Source: Emticicia sp. C21
Lineage (GTDB): Bacteria > Bacteroidota > Bacteroidia > Cytophagales > Spirosomataceae
NCBI RefSeq assembly: GCF_003418935.1
Contig: NZ_QVMT01000001.1
Coordinates: 1,094,063 to 1,158,062, forward strand
Reading direction: 5' to 3'
Length of the DNA stretch: 64,000 bases
Position numbers and translations under genes: made by a program. Shown piece after piece: positions 34,125 through 42,919 of this stretch. The notes beneath the pieces are model-generated. The model was not told the origin of the DNA and did not search any database. It worked only from the letters and a program-made list of their open reading frames with translations. Each line of letters starts with the position of its first letter. Positions within the stretch are counted from its first letter, which is position 1.

Positions 34125-34892
34125 ATGGGACTCTCAAACAAACAAAAAGTAGTTGATTTACTGAAATCAATCGAAACAGGTGCTACTGAACCTGTGGCTT
34201 ATATCAATGCCGAAAAATATATTCAGCATAATTTAGGGGTAGCTGATGGTTTGGCGGGCTTTGGTCAGTTATTGCAACAATTGCCGCAGGGTTCAGCCAA
34301 AGTGAATACGGTTCGCGCTTTTGAAGATGGTGATTTTGTATTTGCGCATACCGAATATAATTTCTTCGGCCCAAAAATCGGATTCGATATTTTCCGTTTT
34401 GAGGATGGGAAAATCGTGGAACATTGGGATAATTTACAGGAAACTCCTGCTTCTACAAATCCTAGCGGGCATAGTATGATTGATGGCTCAAGTGCTTTAA
34501 CCGATCTTGATAAAACAAAGGGAAACAAGAGCTTTGTACGCAGTTTTGTAGATGATATTCTGGTAAATGGCAGCATGGGGAAACTGGCCTCTTATTTCGA
34601 TGGCGATAACTATATTCAACATAACCCTCTGATTCCAGACCAACTTTCAGGGCTTGGCAAAGCCATTGGCGAATGGGCAGCACAAGGTATTACCATGAAA
34701 TATGATACCATCCATCAGGTATTAGGAGAGGGTAACTTTGTACTAGTAGTGAGTGAGGGACATCTGGGTGGTATACATAATGCCTTTTATGATTTATTCA
34801 GAGTAGAAAATGGCAAAATCGCTGAACATTGGGATGTGATAGAGGCGATTCCGGCCAAAGAACATTGGAAAAACCAGAATGGTAAATTCTGA
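34125..34892 (+). CDS. Tandem SnoaL/NTF2-like domain protein
   Basis: 255 residues made of two SnoaL-like repeats. Repeat 1 is about 1-110 (YIQHNLGVADGLAGFGQLL...FDIFRFEDGKIVEHWDNLQETP) and repeat 2 about 130-250 (YIQHNPLIPDQLSGLGKAIGEW...YDLFRVENGKIAEHWDVIEAIP). Both keep the YIQHN and D-F/L-F-R-x-E-x-G-K-I-x-E-H-W-D signatures, so both pockets may be functional. No signal peptide. Members are polyketide cyclase-like or uncharacterised. It follows the AraC gene by 93 bp and ends in a strong terminator. Confidence 0.85.
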   Translation: MGLSNKQKVVDLLKSIETGATEPVAYINAEKYIQHNLGVADGLAGFGQLLQQLPQGSAKVNTVRAFEDGDFVFAHTEYNFFGPKIGFDIFRFEDGKIVEHWDNLQETPASTNPSGHSMIDGSSALTDLDKTKGNKSFVRSFVDDILVNGSMGKLASYFDGDNYIQHNPLIPDQLSGLGKAIGEWAAQGITMKYDTIHQVLGEGNFVLVVSEGHLGGIHNAFYDLFRVENGKIAEHWDVIEAIPAKEHWKNQNGKF

Positions 34893-34909
34893 TATTAATA
34901 ATACATTCA

Positions 34910-34941
34910 AAAAGGCTGCTGTAGAAATATAGCAGCCTTTT
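34910..34941 (+). terminator. Intrinsic terminator
   Basis: Perfect 11-bp stem AAAAGGCTGCT/AGCAGCCTTTT with a 10-base loop, 17 bp after the SnoaL-like gene. Confidence 0.8.
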
Positions 34942-34992
34942 CTGGCATCTTTTAGTCAGAGAAAACGTTAATAAAATATAGTTATTTTTACT

Positions 34993-35000
34993 TATATTTG
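34993..35000 (+). promoter_or_regulatory. Candidate -7 element TATATTTG
   Basis: Matches TAnnTTTG and lies 26 bp before the start codon of the sensor-like gene; no clear -33 TTG is seen. Confidence 0.45.
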
Positions 35001-35026
35001 TATTAAATCAATTTTTGTAATTCATC

Positions 35027-35692
35027 ATGAAATGGGCATATAGTATCGAGCAGAAGATGAAAGCCGCTATGGCACTCACCGTTATTTTTGTTTTTTTATT
35101 TATCAAGAATGTCTCTGATAAAAGACATTTTAATGAATTAGGGGATAGCTTTTCGGCGGTATATGAAGACCGCCTGCTGGCTGAAAGTTATATTTATGAG
35201 ATGTCGAATCATTTATCCAGAAAAAAACTTTTGGTGGATGATTGTAATACCAAAGAAGACCTCAATCAGATTAAGGATAAGATAAAGGTTCATAATAATG
35301 CCATTCAGTCTTTAATAGGCTCTTATGAAAAAACTAAATTGACGCCTACCGAAGAGGTTTTGTTTAAAGATTTCAAGCGGAAGATTGACAGTGGCCTGGC
35401 TTTAGAGCAAAAGCATATCTATGAGTCTGATTTCAGTAATGCCCAAAGTGCTAAGCAGATATTAGATGAGGCTTTCTATGGGGTCTTGAACACACTGAAT
35501 CATCTGTCAAATATCCAGATTACAGAGGGAGCAAAACTGAATAAAACTTCGCAGAAAATTGTACTGGGGTCAACGTCTGATAACCAGTTTGAACTGACGC
35601 TGTTGATTGTTTTAGGTACGGTTATTCTGACATTGATTTTTACTTCTAATTCTACAATGCCAAAGATTCCAAGGGATCCTTCTTTGAATTAG
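35027..35692 (+). CDS. Membrane protein with a chemoreceptor-like four-helix-bundle (4HB_MCP) domain and no output domain
   Basis: 221 residues. TM1 is about 12-28 (AAMALTVIFVFLFIKNV). A helical periplasmic region (about 30-185, EDRLLAESYIYEMSNHLSRKKLL...HNNAIQSLIGSYEKTKLTPTEEVLFKDFKRKIDSGL) resembles the Tar-type 4HB_MCP ligand domain. TM2 is about 190-208 (LTLLIVLGTVILTLIFTS), then only about 13 residues. In ordinary chemoreceptors or kinases a HAMP and signalling domain would follow; here nothing does. It may be a truncated receptor or a stand-alone sensor that works with a partner protein. The end NSTMPKIPRDPSLN is not followed by any in-frame signalling sequence. Confidence 0.75.
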   Translation: MKWAYSIEQKMKAAMALTVIFVFLFIKNVSDKRHFNELGDSFSAVYEDRLLAESYIYEMSNHLSRKKLLVDDCNTKEDLNQIKDKIKVHNNAIQSLIGSYEKTKLTPTEEVLFKDFKRKIDSGLALEQKHIYESDFSNAQSAKQILDEAFYGVLNTLNHLSNIQITEGAKLNKTSQKIVLGSTSDNQFELTLLIVLGTVILTLIFTSNSTMPKIPRDPSLN

Positions 35693-35721
35693 GTGTACCA
35701 TGGAAAGAAAGCATTCATTAT

Positions 35722-35812
35722 TCGGCGGCTGAGCGGAGCGGTCGCCGCGCGGCCGAAGCCCCGGGGCACTTGACCGACTGTTTCCTTAGCACGAGCTTCG
35801 GCTGCGCTCAAC
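35722..35812. repeat. GC-rich palindromic intergenic element
   Basis: A block far richer in G+C than its surroundings. GGCTGAGCGGAGC and GCCGAAGCC in the left half face GCTTCGGCTGCGCTCAACC in the right half, so the two halves are partly inverted. Similar TTCGGCTGCGCTCA-type palindromes are common between genes in Bacteroidota. Confidence 0.6.
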
Positions 35813-35921
35813 CACCGGCTTGGCACTTTAAAATGACTCATTAATTCTTAACAGGATAACGATTGATTGTGGTGGCCTCTCTGGTCAGGCACCGAAAATT
35901 CTTCGGATTTTAGAATAGTGA

Positions 35922-35947
35922 AAAGGCTCTGAAAAATCAGAGCCTTT
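35922..35947 (-). terminator. Intrinsic terminator of glgB (bidirectional form)
   Basis: Perfect 11-bp stem AAAGGCTCTGA/TCAGAGCCTTT with loop AAAA, directly before the glgB stop codon on the plus-strand map. Confidence 0.8.
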
Positions 35948-35951
35948 CGTT

Positions 35952-37922
35952 TTATTTTTTCAATCTGAACACTACCCCTCCCAATGGTGGCAATGAGACT
36001 TCAATTGAATTATCTTTTCCATGTAATGGTGTTTTGTCGGTTTTTAAGTCACCATTTACCACGCCTGTTCCCCAGTATTTCTGGTTATCGCTATTGAAGA
36101 TTTCTTCGTAAGTACCTTCTGCCGGTACACCAATTCTATAGGGTGAGCGAGGCAGCGGAGTAAAGTTCAATACGATTACTGTGGTATCTTTTTCATTGAA
36201 ACCTTTTCGGGCATATACAATTACGGCATTTTCGCGGTCGCTGGTATCAATCCATTCAAAACCATCGGGTGAGAATTGTTTATCAAATAATGATGCTTCG
36301 CTACGATAGAGTTTATTCAGGTCTTTCATCAACTCGTTAACCCCCTTATTTGGCTGATTTTCCAATAAATGCCAGTCGAGACTCTTCTCAAAATTCCACT
36401 CGGCATATTGGGCAAATTCACCTCCCATAAACAATAGCTTAGTGCCCGGGTGAGTAAACATGTAAGTAAATAACAAACGGAGGTTGGCAAACTTTCGCCA
36501 CTGGTCGCCAGGCATTTTTTCAATCAATGAACCTTTACCATACACCACTTCGTCGTGCGAGAGTGGCAGCATAAAGTTTTCAGAGAATCCATACACTGTG
36601 CTGAAAGTGATGTCGTTCTGATGCCATTTTCTGTACATAGGGTCTTTGGCAAAATAGCGTAGGGTATCATTCATCCAACCCATCATCCATTTCATGCCAA
36701 AGCCTAAACCACCTGTATAAACCGGTCTTGAAACGCCAGGGAATGCCGTTGACTCTTCAGCAATGGTCTGTGTATCTGGGAAACTTCTGTATATTTCTTC
36801 ATTTAATTCCTTGAAAAGCGAGATTACTTCAAGATTCTCCCTTCCACCAAATATATTCGGTACCCATTCTCCGGCATTGCGAGAGTAATCCCGATAAAGC
36901 ATAGAGGCTACAGCATCAACGCGCAAACCATCAGCATGGAATCTATCTAGCCAGAAAAGCGCATTACTTATCAGAAATGAACGCACTTCGTAGCGCCCGT
37001 AGTTGAAGATATAACTTTTCCAGTCGGGGTGATAACCCTGACGTGGGTCTTCGTGCTCATAAAGGGCCGTACCATCGAAACGATAAATACCATGTGCATC
37101 ATTTGGATAATGTGAAGGAACCCAGTCAAGTATTACGCCGATACCATTGATATGAAGTTGTTCAACGAGATACATGAAATCCTGCGGTGTGCCGAAACGG
37201 CTACTTGTAGCAAAATAGCCTGTAATCTGATAACCCCATGATGGTTCGTAAGGGTGTTGCATTACGGGCATAAACTCTACGTGCGTAAAGCCCATTTCTT
37301 TGATATAAGGCACCAAAGTATTGGCAATTTCCCGATAGGTTAGTCTTCGTTCTGGGTCGCCCGGGTCGCGTTGCCACGAGCCCACATGTAATTCATATAC
37401 AGAAATTGGCGCGTTTAGCGCATTTTTCTGACGGCGGGTCTGCATCCATTCCTGGTCTTTCCACTCGTACCAGTTATCCCATACGACGGAAGCCGTTTTA
37501 GGCGGATGCTCCCAATGTAAGGCATAAGGGTCGCCTTTTTCCAGGTCTTCGCCAATATTGGACGAAATAAAATATTTATAGACTTCACCATTACCTATAT
37601 TCGGAATCCAGCCTTCCCAGATACCCGAGCCATCCCAACGGGAGTTCAGTGGATGAGCGCCACGAGTCCAGCCATTAAAGCCACCAATTACTGCCACATA
37701 GCGGGCATTGGGCGCCCAAACGGCAAAGTAAGTACCTATGACACCCTGGTATTCAAGCACGTGTGAGCCCATTTTCTCATAGAGGCGATAGTGCTTACCG
37801 GCCTTGAAAAGATTAATGTCAAAATCAGTAAATAAACTGAATGACTCTACGTTTTTGAAACTGGGGCTGTTTTCTTCTTGAGGTTCTTCTTGTTTCTTGG
37901 TAGAAGTCGTTTTCTTTGCCAT
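35952..37922 (-). CDS. glgB: 1,4-alpha-glucan branching enzyme
   Basis: 656-residue GH13 enzyme that makes alpha-1,6 branches in glycogen. An N-terminal Lys/Glu-rich tail (1-25) is followed by a CBM48 domain (about 35-135, FAVWAPNARYVAVIGGFNGW). The catalytic barrel has DWVPSHYPND, GLRVDAVASMLYRDYSR (nucleophile Asp), TIAEESTAFPG (acid/base Glu) and LPLSHDEVVYGKGSL (transition-state Asp). The C-terminal beta domain ends GGVVFRLKK. It is divergent from rarA across 150 bp. No other glycogen genes are in the window. Confidence 0.95.
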   Translation of the reverse strand: MAKKTTSTKKQEEPQEENSPSFKNVESFSLFTDFDINLFKAGKHYRLYEKMGSHVLEYQGVIGTYFAVWAPNARYVAVIGGFNGWTRGAHPLNSRWDGSGIWEGWIPNIGNGEVYKYFISSNIGEDLEKGDPYALHWEHPPKTASVVWDNWYEWKDQEWMQTRRQKNALNAPISVYELHVGSWQRDPGDPERRLTYREIANTLVPYIKEMGFTHVEFMPVMQHPYEPSWGYQITGYFATSSRFGTPQDFMYLVEQLHINGIGVILDWVPSHYPNDAHGIYRFDGTALYEHEDPRQGYHPDWKSYIFNYGRYEVRSFLISNALFWLDRFHADGLRVDAVASMLYRDYSRNAGEWVPNIFGGRENLEVISLFKELNEEIYRSFPDTQTIAEESTAFPGVSRPVYTGGLGFGMKWMMGWMNDTLRYFAKDPMYRKWHQNDITFSTVYGFSENFMLPLSHDEVVYGKGSLIEKMPGDQWRKFANLRLLFTYMFTHPGTKLLFMGGEFAQYAEWNFEKSLDWHLLENQPNKGVNELMKDLNKLYRSEASLFDKQFSPDGFEWIDTSDRENAVIVYARKGFNEKDTTVIVLNFTPLPRSPYRIGVPAEGTYEEIFNSDNQKYWGTGVVNGDLKTDKTPLHGKDNSIEVSLPPLGGVVFRLKK

Positions 37923-37997
37923 AGGTCGAAGCGAATCTGGTTTTGTTTTCGAATGGGTAAAAATAGAGGAGTGGTTCTACAATTCCAAGAAGCGAAG

Positions 37998-38005
37998 TAT
38001 ATTTG
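37998..38005 (+). promoter_or_regulatory. Candidate -7 element TATATTTG before rarA
   Basis: Matches TAnnTTTG, 67 bp before the rarA start codon in the divergent glgB/rarA gap. Confidence 0.38.
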
Positions 38006-38072
38006 TCTGTGAAAATATTTCTTGTTAAATTTCTACCGCTACTAAGATTAATTATAAAAATCTCATAACAAC

Positions 38073-39335
38073 ATGACTGCACCATTAGCCGAACGCCTGC
38101 GTCCGAAAAAATTAGATGACTATATCGGACAAGAACATATATTAGGGAAAAACAAACCGCTCCGCAAAGCCATTGAGGCTAATCTGGTACCGTCGATGAT
38201 ATTGTGGGGACCACCGGGTACGGGCAAAACCACGCTGGCCTTATTGATAGCTGAAACCACTAAAAGACAGTTTCATCAACTGAATGCCGTAAGTTCGGGC
38301 GTGAAAGAATTGCGTGAGGTGATTAGCAAGCCATCGGGTTTGTTTCCTCCGATTGTATTTATTGATGAAATTCATCGGTATAATAAATCTCAGCAGGATT
38401 CACTATTAGCCGCTGTTGAAAAAGGGAAGATTACACTCATAGGCGCCACCACAGAAAATCCCTCTTTTGAAATTAACGGTGCAGTGCTTTCAAGGTGTCA
38501 GGTATATGTATTGGAATCTTTTGGAGAAAAAGAGTTAAAGGAACTGACGGATAGAGCCGTCAGAGAAGATGTGGAACTACAAAAACGAGATATAAAAGTA
38601 GAATCGTACGAGGCTTTAATGCGTCTTTCAGGTGGAGATGGACGTAAATTATTGAACCTGTTGGAAATTATTACTTTTTCTTTTCCACCTGATACACCGA
38701 TTGTGATTACTGATGAATTGGTAGAAGAAGTGGCGCAGCGGAATATAGCCCGCTATGATAAATCGGGCGAGCAGCATTATGATATTATTTCGGCCTTTAT
38801 TAAATCATTGAGAGGATCAGACCCAAATGCGGCTTTGTATTGGATGGCGCGTATGATTGTGGCCGGAGAAGACGTAGAATTCATCGCTCGACGTATGTTG
38901 ATTCTCGCTTCTGAAGATATTGGGAATGCGAACCCTACGGCAGTAATTATGGCTAATAATTGTATGCAGGCAGTTAAGACAATCGGGTATCCTGAGAGCC
39001 GGATTATTCTCTCCCAGACAGCTATTTATTTGGCTACTTCGCCTAAATCTAATGCTTCGTATATGGCCATTGAAAATGCCATTGCACTGGCTGAGAAAAC
39101 TTCCCATCTGCCGGTGCCGCTGGCTTTACGCAATGCGCCTACCAAGCTGATGAAGCAGATTGGCTACGGCAAAAACTATAAATATGCTCATGATTTTGAA
39201 GGCAACTTTACCAAACTCAACCTTCTGCCTGACGACCTGAAAGGTACAAAACTCTATGAACCTAGTAATAATGCCCGTGAAAATGAGATTCGCCGACAAT
39301 TGCAGGCCTGGTGGGCTGAGTGGTATGGGTATTGA
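38073..39335 (+). CDS. rarA: Replication-associated recombination protein A (AAA+ ATPase)
   Basis: 420 residues. It acts at stalled or broken replication forks, working with SSB and RecA. Seen: the N-terminal PLAERLRPKKLDDYIGQEHILG signature, Walker A GPPGTGKT (46-53), Walker B FIDEIHR (96-102), sensor 1 GATTENPSFE, and the C-terminal MgsA domain with PNAALYWMARMIVAGEDVEFIARRMLILASEDIGNANP and KQIGYGKNYKYAHDF. Length and order are typical of RarA/MgsA. Confidence 0.95.
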   Translation: MTAPLAERLRPKKLDDYIGQEHILGKNKPLRKAIEANLVPSMILWGPPGTGKTTLALLIAETTKRQFHQLNAVSSGVKELREVISKPSGLFPPIVFIDEIHRYNKSQQDSLLAAVEKGKITLIGATTENPSFEINGAVLSRCQVYVLESFGEKELKELTDRAVREDVELQKRDIKVESYEALMRLSGGDGRKLLNLLEIITFSFPPDTPIVITDELVEEVAQRNIARYDKSGEQHYDIISAFIKSLRGSDPNAALYWMARMIVAGEDVEFIARRMLILASEDIGNANPTAVIMANNCMQAVKTIGYPESRIILSQTAIYLATSPKSNASYMAIENAIALAEKTSHLPVPLALRNAPTKLMKQIGYGKNYKYAHDFEGNFTKLNLLPDDLKGTKLYEPSNNARENEIRRQLQAWWAEWYGY

Positions 39336-39374
39336 GTACTATGGTTGGTTAAAATACTATTATGGTGCGTAAAC

Positions 39375-39403
39375 GTAGAGACAGGGCAATGCCCTGTCTC
39401 TAC
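39375..39403. repeat. Perfect 14-bp-arm palindrome GTAGAGACAGGGCA / TGCCCTGTCTCTAC
   Basis: Twenty-nine bases with a single unpaired centre base, between the ends of rarA and the GH127-like gene (convergent). It could serve both as terminator. Its GTAGAGAC ends match the longer elements at 60671-60811 and 63343-63500. Confidence 0.85.
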
Positions 39404-39488
39404 CAAACATGCGTATACAAGAATGTTTAATTTATGAAACCTAGTGAAATTAGCCGTTGAATTCTAAAAATAAAGTATTATCAAGGCT

Positions 39489-41501
39489 TTACCTTTGATG
39501 AGCATCTACCACTGGAAATTGTGCAATACGCAAAGTTGTACAGCCATAGGGTATTAGCGTAAGCGTTTCCAGAGGTGTACCTAGATTATTATAGGGATAT
39601 GATGGAAACGGAATTTTCCCTGTTGAGTTCATTGTCTTTTCCCAAAATGGAATGATTCTTCCTTTAGCTGTTACAGTGATTGGGGCATTTTCTAGATTCC
39701 ATGGATAATCAGAGATAGTTTCATTTACTTTTACCTCCATTGAATCGGCGCTAATGTATTTTTTTGAGATACCATAGTTCCACGGAGTGGTATTTGTTAC
39801 TTCATAAAAAGTATCCGGGTAATCATTGGTTTTTACCTCACTCCATTTCTCACCAATTTTCAGGGCATAAACCAATGGGCCGCGCTCGATACCTACCGAT
39901 TTCTCGTACCAATACGAGTATCTGAATTCCATAGGTAATTGTAAGGTTACCTCATCATTTTCAGACCATTGGCGGTTGAGTATCACTATCTTTTCACCAT
40001 TATAGGTTTGCTCTTTGCCATTTACCTTGATGATGGGTTTTGTGCACCATTCCGGTATTCTTAAATGTAGCGGGAATTGTATTTTGCTATTGGTCTGATA
40101 AATGAATTTAATCTGGTCGGAAAATGGATAATTGGTTTCTTCGGCGAATGTTACTTCTATGCCGCTGGCTACTTTTGCCTTTACTATTGAAGCTGAATAA
40201 ACCAATGCCGCCAGACCATTATCAGCCGTGGCATACCAGAGATTCTGTACGAATTTTGGGTAGCCCTGATGCATATTTGATACACAGCATGGGTAGCCAG
40301 TGGTAGTGCCGAACACCAATCGGGCTTCGCGGTCGTCGGCAAAGTTTCTGCCTTTATCTGTTATTTCTATCTGGTTTACCTGCTGGAAGTATTGTTTTTT
40401 GGTATACTTATCATCGTGCTGAGTTGGCAGTACATTAAACGCGATTTTCTCTAAATAATCGGCGTAATAGACATCGCCAGTAATGGGTAGCACGCTCTCA
40501 AACGAATACATCAACTCAACTGCCGAACAGAGTTCTGAGCCTTGGGTCGGGTCGTTGCCATGCAATTGTTCATCGCCACCGTACATGCCATTCACAAATC
40601 CATGTACATCCTTTAGTGCCGATAAACCTTCTTTTACAGCATAGCTATATTGTGCTTCGGGGTGTTGCTGGTAATAAATCAAAGGCTCTTTAATACCCTG
40701 CGCTACATTCACACAATGCAAATCAGGGTAAGGATTCATTTTGCGGACGGTATTGTTGGTCAGAATGGTCGTCCAGTTAAAGGATTGTTTATGGATGATT
40801 TCGGCTAAATCGAGTAAGTATTTTTCTTTGGTGATATTATAAAGCCAATAGACTATTTGCAGATTGTCTCCTCCCCTTTGTTCTGCCCAGAATGTATATT
40901 TGCCTAAAGGAACCGTCGGCAGCATCTTTAACTGGTATCTGAAATATTTATCCATGAGCGTAACTACCCGCTTATCCTGCGTTGCCATATAGTATTGTTG
41001 CAGGGCTTTGAGCATCACCATTTTAGGCCACCAGTCTTCACTCATGGTTTGTTGCGTGCCTTTGATAGGTTTCATGGTTTTGGCATCAAACGGATATGGC
41101 CCGAAATAGCCATCAGGACGTTGGTTTTTGATGCTCCATTCAATCCATTCCTGTGCTTTGGCTTTAAGTTTGGCATCGTTCAGGATATAAGCCAAAGGTA
41201 CTAATCCATCAATCCAATAAGGGCCACGCTCCCAGCTATCGCCAGTGCCGCCAAGCCAACCGTTGTTTTTTCCACAAACCAGGGCATAGACACTATCCAG
41301 ATTTCCGGTCAAGCCATCTCTTTGGGTTTCCAGCATTTTTCTCAACCATCCTTTGGGTTGGATATTGCCTAATGGCAAGGCAGTGTATGGTTGGGCGTAT
41401 AGTGGAGATTGATTGGTGATGTAGTGGGTGTTGCGGGGTTGGGCGTTGAGGGTGGTTAATAAGGTATTGAGGAATAATAAGGTGATGAGAATCGATTTCA
41501 T
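39489..41501 (-). CDS. Secreted GH127-type (DUF1680) glycoside hydrolase, beta-L-arabinofuranosidase-like
   Basis: 670 residues with signal peptide (MKSILITLLFLNTLLTTLNAQ). The (alpha/alpha)6-barrel contains SWERGPYWIDGLVPLAY (89-105) and EDWWPKMVMLKAL. It has the zinc/thiol catalytic residues known from HypBA1-type GH127 enzymes: Glu323 and Cys325 (GSELCSAVE) and Cys405-Cys406 (GYPCCVSNMHQGYPKF), where the second Cys of the pair region acts as nucleophile. C-terminal beta domains follow. It likely removes beta-L-arabinofuranose or a related sugar in the periplasm. GH127 and the GH146-like relatives cannot be told apart here. Confidence 0.88.
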   Translation of the reverse strand: MKSILITLLFLNTLLTTLNAQPRNTHYITNQSPLYAQPYTALPLGNIQPKGWLRKMLETQRDGLTGNLDSVYALVCGKNNGWLGGTGDSWERGPYWIDGLVPLAYILNDAKLKAKAQEWIEWSIKNQRPDGYFGPYPFDAKTMKPIKGTQQTMSEDWWPKMVMLKALQQYYMATQDKRVVTLMDKYFRYQLKMLPTVPLGKYTFWAEQRGGDNLQIVYWLYNITKEKYLLDLAEIIHKQSFNWTTILTNNTVRKMNPYPDLHCVNVAQGIKEPLIYYQQHPEAQYSYAVKEGLSALKDVHGFVNGMYGGDEQLHGNDPTQGSELCSAVELMYSFESVLPITGDVYYADYLEKIAFNVLPTQHDDKYTKKQYFQQVNQIEITDKGRNFADDREARLVFGTTTGYPCCVSNMHQGYPKFVQNLWYATADNGLAALVYSASIVKAKVASGIEVTFAEETNYPFSDQIKFIYQTNSKIQFPLHLRIPEWCTKPIIKVNGKEQTYNGEKIVILNRQWSENDEVTLQLPMEFRYSYWYEKSVGIERGPLVYALKIGEKWSEVKTNDYPDTFYEVTNTTPWNYGISKKYISADSMEVKVNETISDYPWNLENAPITVTAKGRIIPFWEKTMNSTGKIPFPSYPYNNLGTPLETLTLIPYGCTTLRIAQFPVVDAHQR

Positions 41502-41574
41502 GGAATTTGATGTTCATAGGTTTTTGCAAACTTAGGTAAAATGAGTTTGCATACAAAAGCAGAACCTGCACTAA

Positions 41575-42036
41575 TCATAAATTCCTGAAATACTGTATCG
41601 TCTCATTCATCCAATCAGGCATTGCATCAGTAAAAAGATTATAGGTGTAAATACCAAATCCGAACATCAGGGGAATAATATAGAACAGGAATTTCGGAAA
41701 CTTTTGCCCCTCAACAATAAACTCTTTCGGGTTTGAATTCAGATAAATAACTTCTACCTCTTTTGGCGAGCTATAGTATTGTTTTTCGTCAAAGGCCTGT
41801 AAAGACCTATTAAGAACTTCTATTCCTGAATAGGTTCTGAACTCAACAACAGGAACATAAGTACTGGTATGTTTTCCTTGCAGAACATCATACTTCTTAA
41901 TAACGCCCCTCGTTTTTTCACCATACCTGATTAGTCGTTCAAATTTGAAATACAACCTTAAAATATAATAGGTCGCATACAATATACCTACTGACATTAC
42001 TAAAAGGAAAAAGGCGGTGAACAAAAACATCGGCAT
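41575..42036 (-). CDS. DUF3592 membrane protein, paralogue 1
   Basis: 153 residues: TM1 (about 3-27, FLFTAFFLLVMSVGILYATYYIL). A beta-rich extracytoplasmic or cytosolic core carries the family pattern TRGVIKKYDVLQGKHTSTYVPVVEFRTYSGIEV...EVEVIYLNSNPKEFIVEGQKFPKF. TM2 is about 118-134, with a short tail ending WMNETIQYFRNL. It is one of four paralogues within 2.8 kb. This copy is separated from the other three by the divergent S1-like gene. No function is established for DUF3592. Confidence 0.82.
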   Translation of the reverse strand: MPMFLFTAFFLLVMSVGILYATYYILRLYFKFERLIRYGEKTRGVIKKYDVLQGKHTSTYVPVVEFRTYSGIEVLNRSLQAFDEKQYYSSPKEVEVIYLNSNPKEFIVEGQKFPKFLFYIIPLMFGFGIYTYNLFTDAMPDWMNETIQYFRNL

Positions 42037-42170
42037 TTGATTTTTTAGTTCTTAAAATTACTTATTAATCGGGTTTTAACAAAACAAATCCTTAATAAGA
42101 AGAACTACTAATTTATTTTAAATAACTCATTAAATAAGACATACCATCAAACAAATACAATTCATATCAC

Positions 42171-42178
42171 TATTTTTG
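42171..42178 (+). promoter_or_regulatory. Candidate -7 element TATTTTTG
   Basis: Matches TAnnTTTG, 19 bp before the start codon of the S1-like gene. Confidence 0.42.
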
Positions 42179-42197
42179 CAGCTTAACTCACATAAAC

Positions 42198-42854
42198 ATG
42201 GAATTAAATGAATTAATTGAAAATGAACTCAATGAAAAAATTCCCCCAGGTTCTTTAATTAAAGGAACCGTAACAGCTCAGGCTCCTTTTGGTATCTTTT
42301 TGGATATTGGCATGGATAATACTAATGCTGTGGTTGATATAGTAGAATTTTTGGATATCCCCCCAATGGCATATCATCTTCACTCTTTTCCAAGACTTGG
42401 GTCTCGAATTGAAGCGGTTGTATTGGGTGTACACGCCAATGCCTATATCAATCAAACTATACATCAATTCAAATTGAGCATTAAATCCTCGCGCTTAAAA
42501 GAAGCATATGAGTTGCTCGGACAAGGTGCTATCAAAAGGATAGATTTGGGCACTAATAGAGGTAGAATTATTGAAAAGTTTCCAATCGGCACTTTAGTAA
42601 CCGGCACTGTTAGCTGGATTAATTTTTCTAGTGTCACATTACGTTCTTATTCCGACCATATTTCAGGTCAAATTGATTTCACAGAGTTTTTGGATGAGGG
42701 AGAAATGGATTATAGCTTTTATCCGCTACCTAATACTGAAATCGAAACAATTGTAATAGGCTATACTGATGACGATAGACTAAAGCTAAGTGCTAAACCA
42801 TCTCTTTTACAAAAGGCGAGAGAGGCGAAGATTCAAGTAGAATATAATAGTTGA
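42198..42854 (+). CDS. Protein with two S1-like (OB-fold) repeats, embedded in the DUF3592 array
   Basis: 218 residues, no signal peptide. Repeat 1 is about 15-97: PPGSLIKGTVTAQAPFGIFLDIG...VDIVEFLD...GSRIEAVVLGVH...QFKLSIKSS. Repeat 2 is about 127-205: PIGTLVTGTVSWINFSSVTLRSYSDHISGQIDFTEFLDEGE...TEIETIVIGYTDDDRLKLSAKPS. Both follow the S1 order G-x-x-x-x-G-x-V, F-x-x-x-D/R, G-x-x-x-x-x-E, L-S-x-K. It is likely an RNA-binding or small protein-binding OB-fold. It has its own promoter and terminator and interrupts the minus-strand DUF3592 series. It is not a ribosomal S1, which has more repeats. Confidence 0.75.
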   Translation: MELNELIENELNEKIPPGSLIKGTVTAQAPFGIFLDIGMDNTNAVVDIVEFLDIPPMAYHLHSFPRLGSRIEAVVLGVHANAYINQTIHQFKLSIKSSRLKEAYELLGQGAIKRIDLGTNRGRIIEKFPIGTLVTGTVSWINFSSVTLRSYSDHISGQIDFTEFLDEGEMDYSFYPLPNTEIETIVIGYTDDDRLKLSAKPSLLQKAREAKIQVEYNS

Positions 42855-42865
42855 ATATAGAATAC

Positions 42866-42901
42866 AAAAGCCTTGTCTATCAGAATAGCCAAGGCTTTTT
42901 T
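42866..42901 (+). terminator. Intrinsic terminator with AAAAGCCTTG/CAAGGCTTTT stem
   Basis: 10-bp stem (42866-42875 with 42890-42899) and a T-run. It serves the S1-like gene and, in reverse, the convergent DUF3592 gene. The same stem is used at 44466-44497 and 61930-61967. Confidence 0.8.
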
Positions 42902-42919
42902 GTGTAATTGAATGTCTCA

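Noticed and set aside
35027-35692. Complete methyl-accepting chemotaxis protein
   Set aside because: No HAMP or signalling domain follows TM2 in any frame before the GC-rich repeat and glgB.
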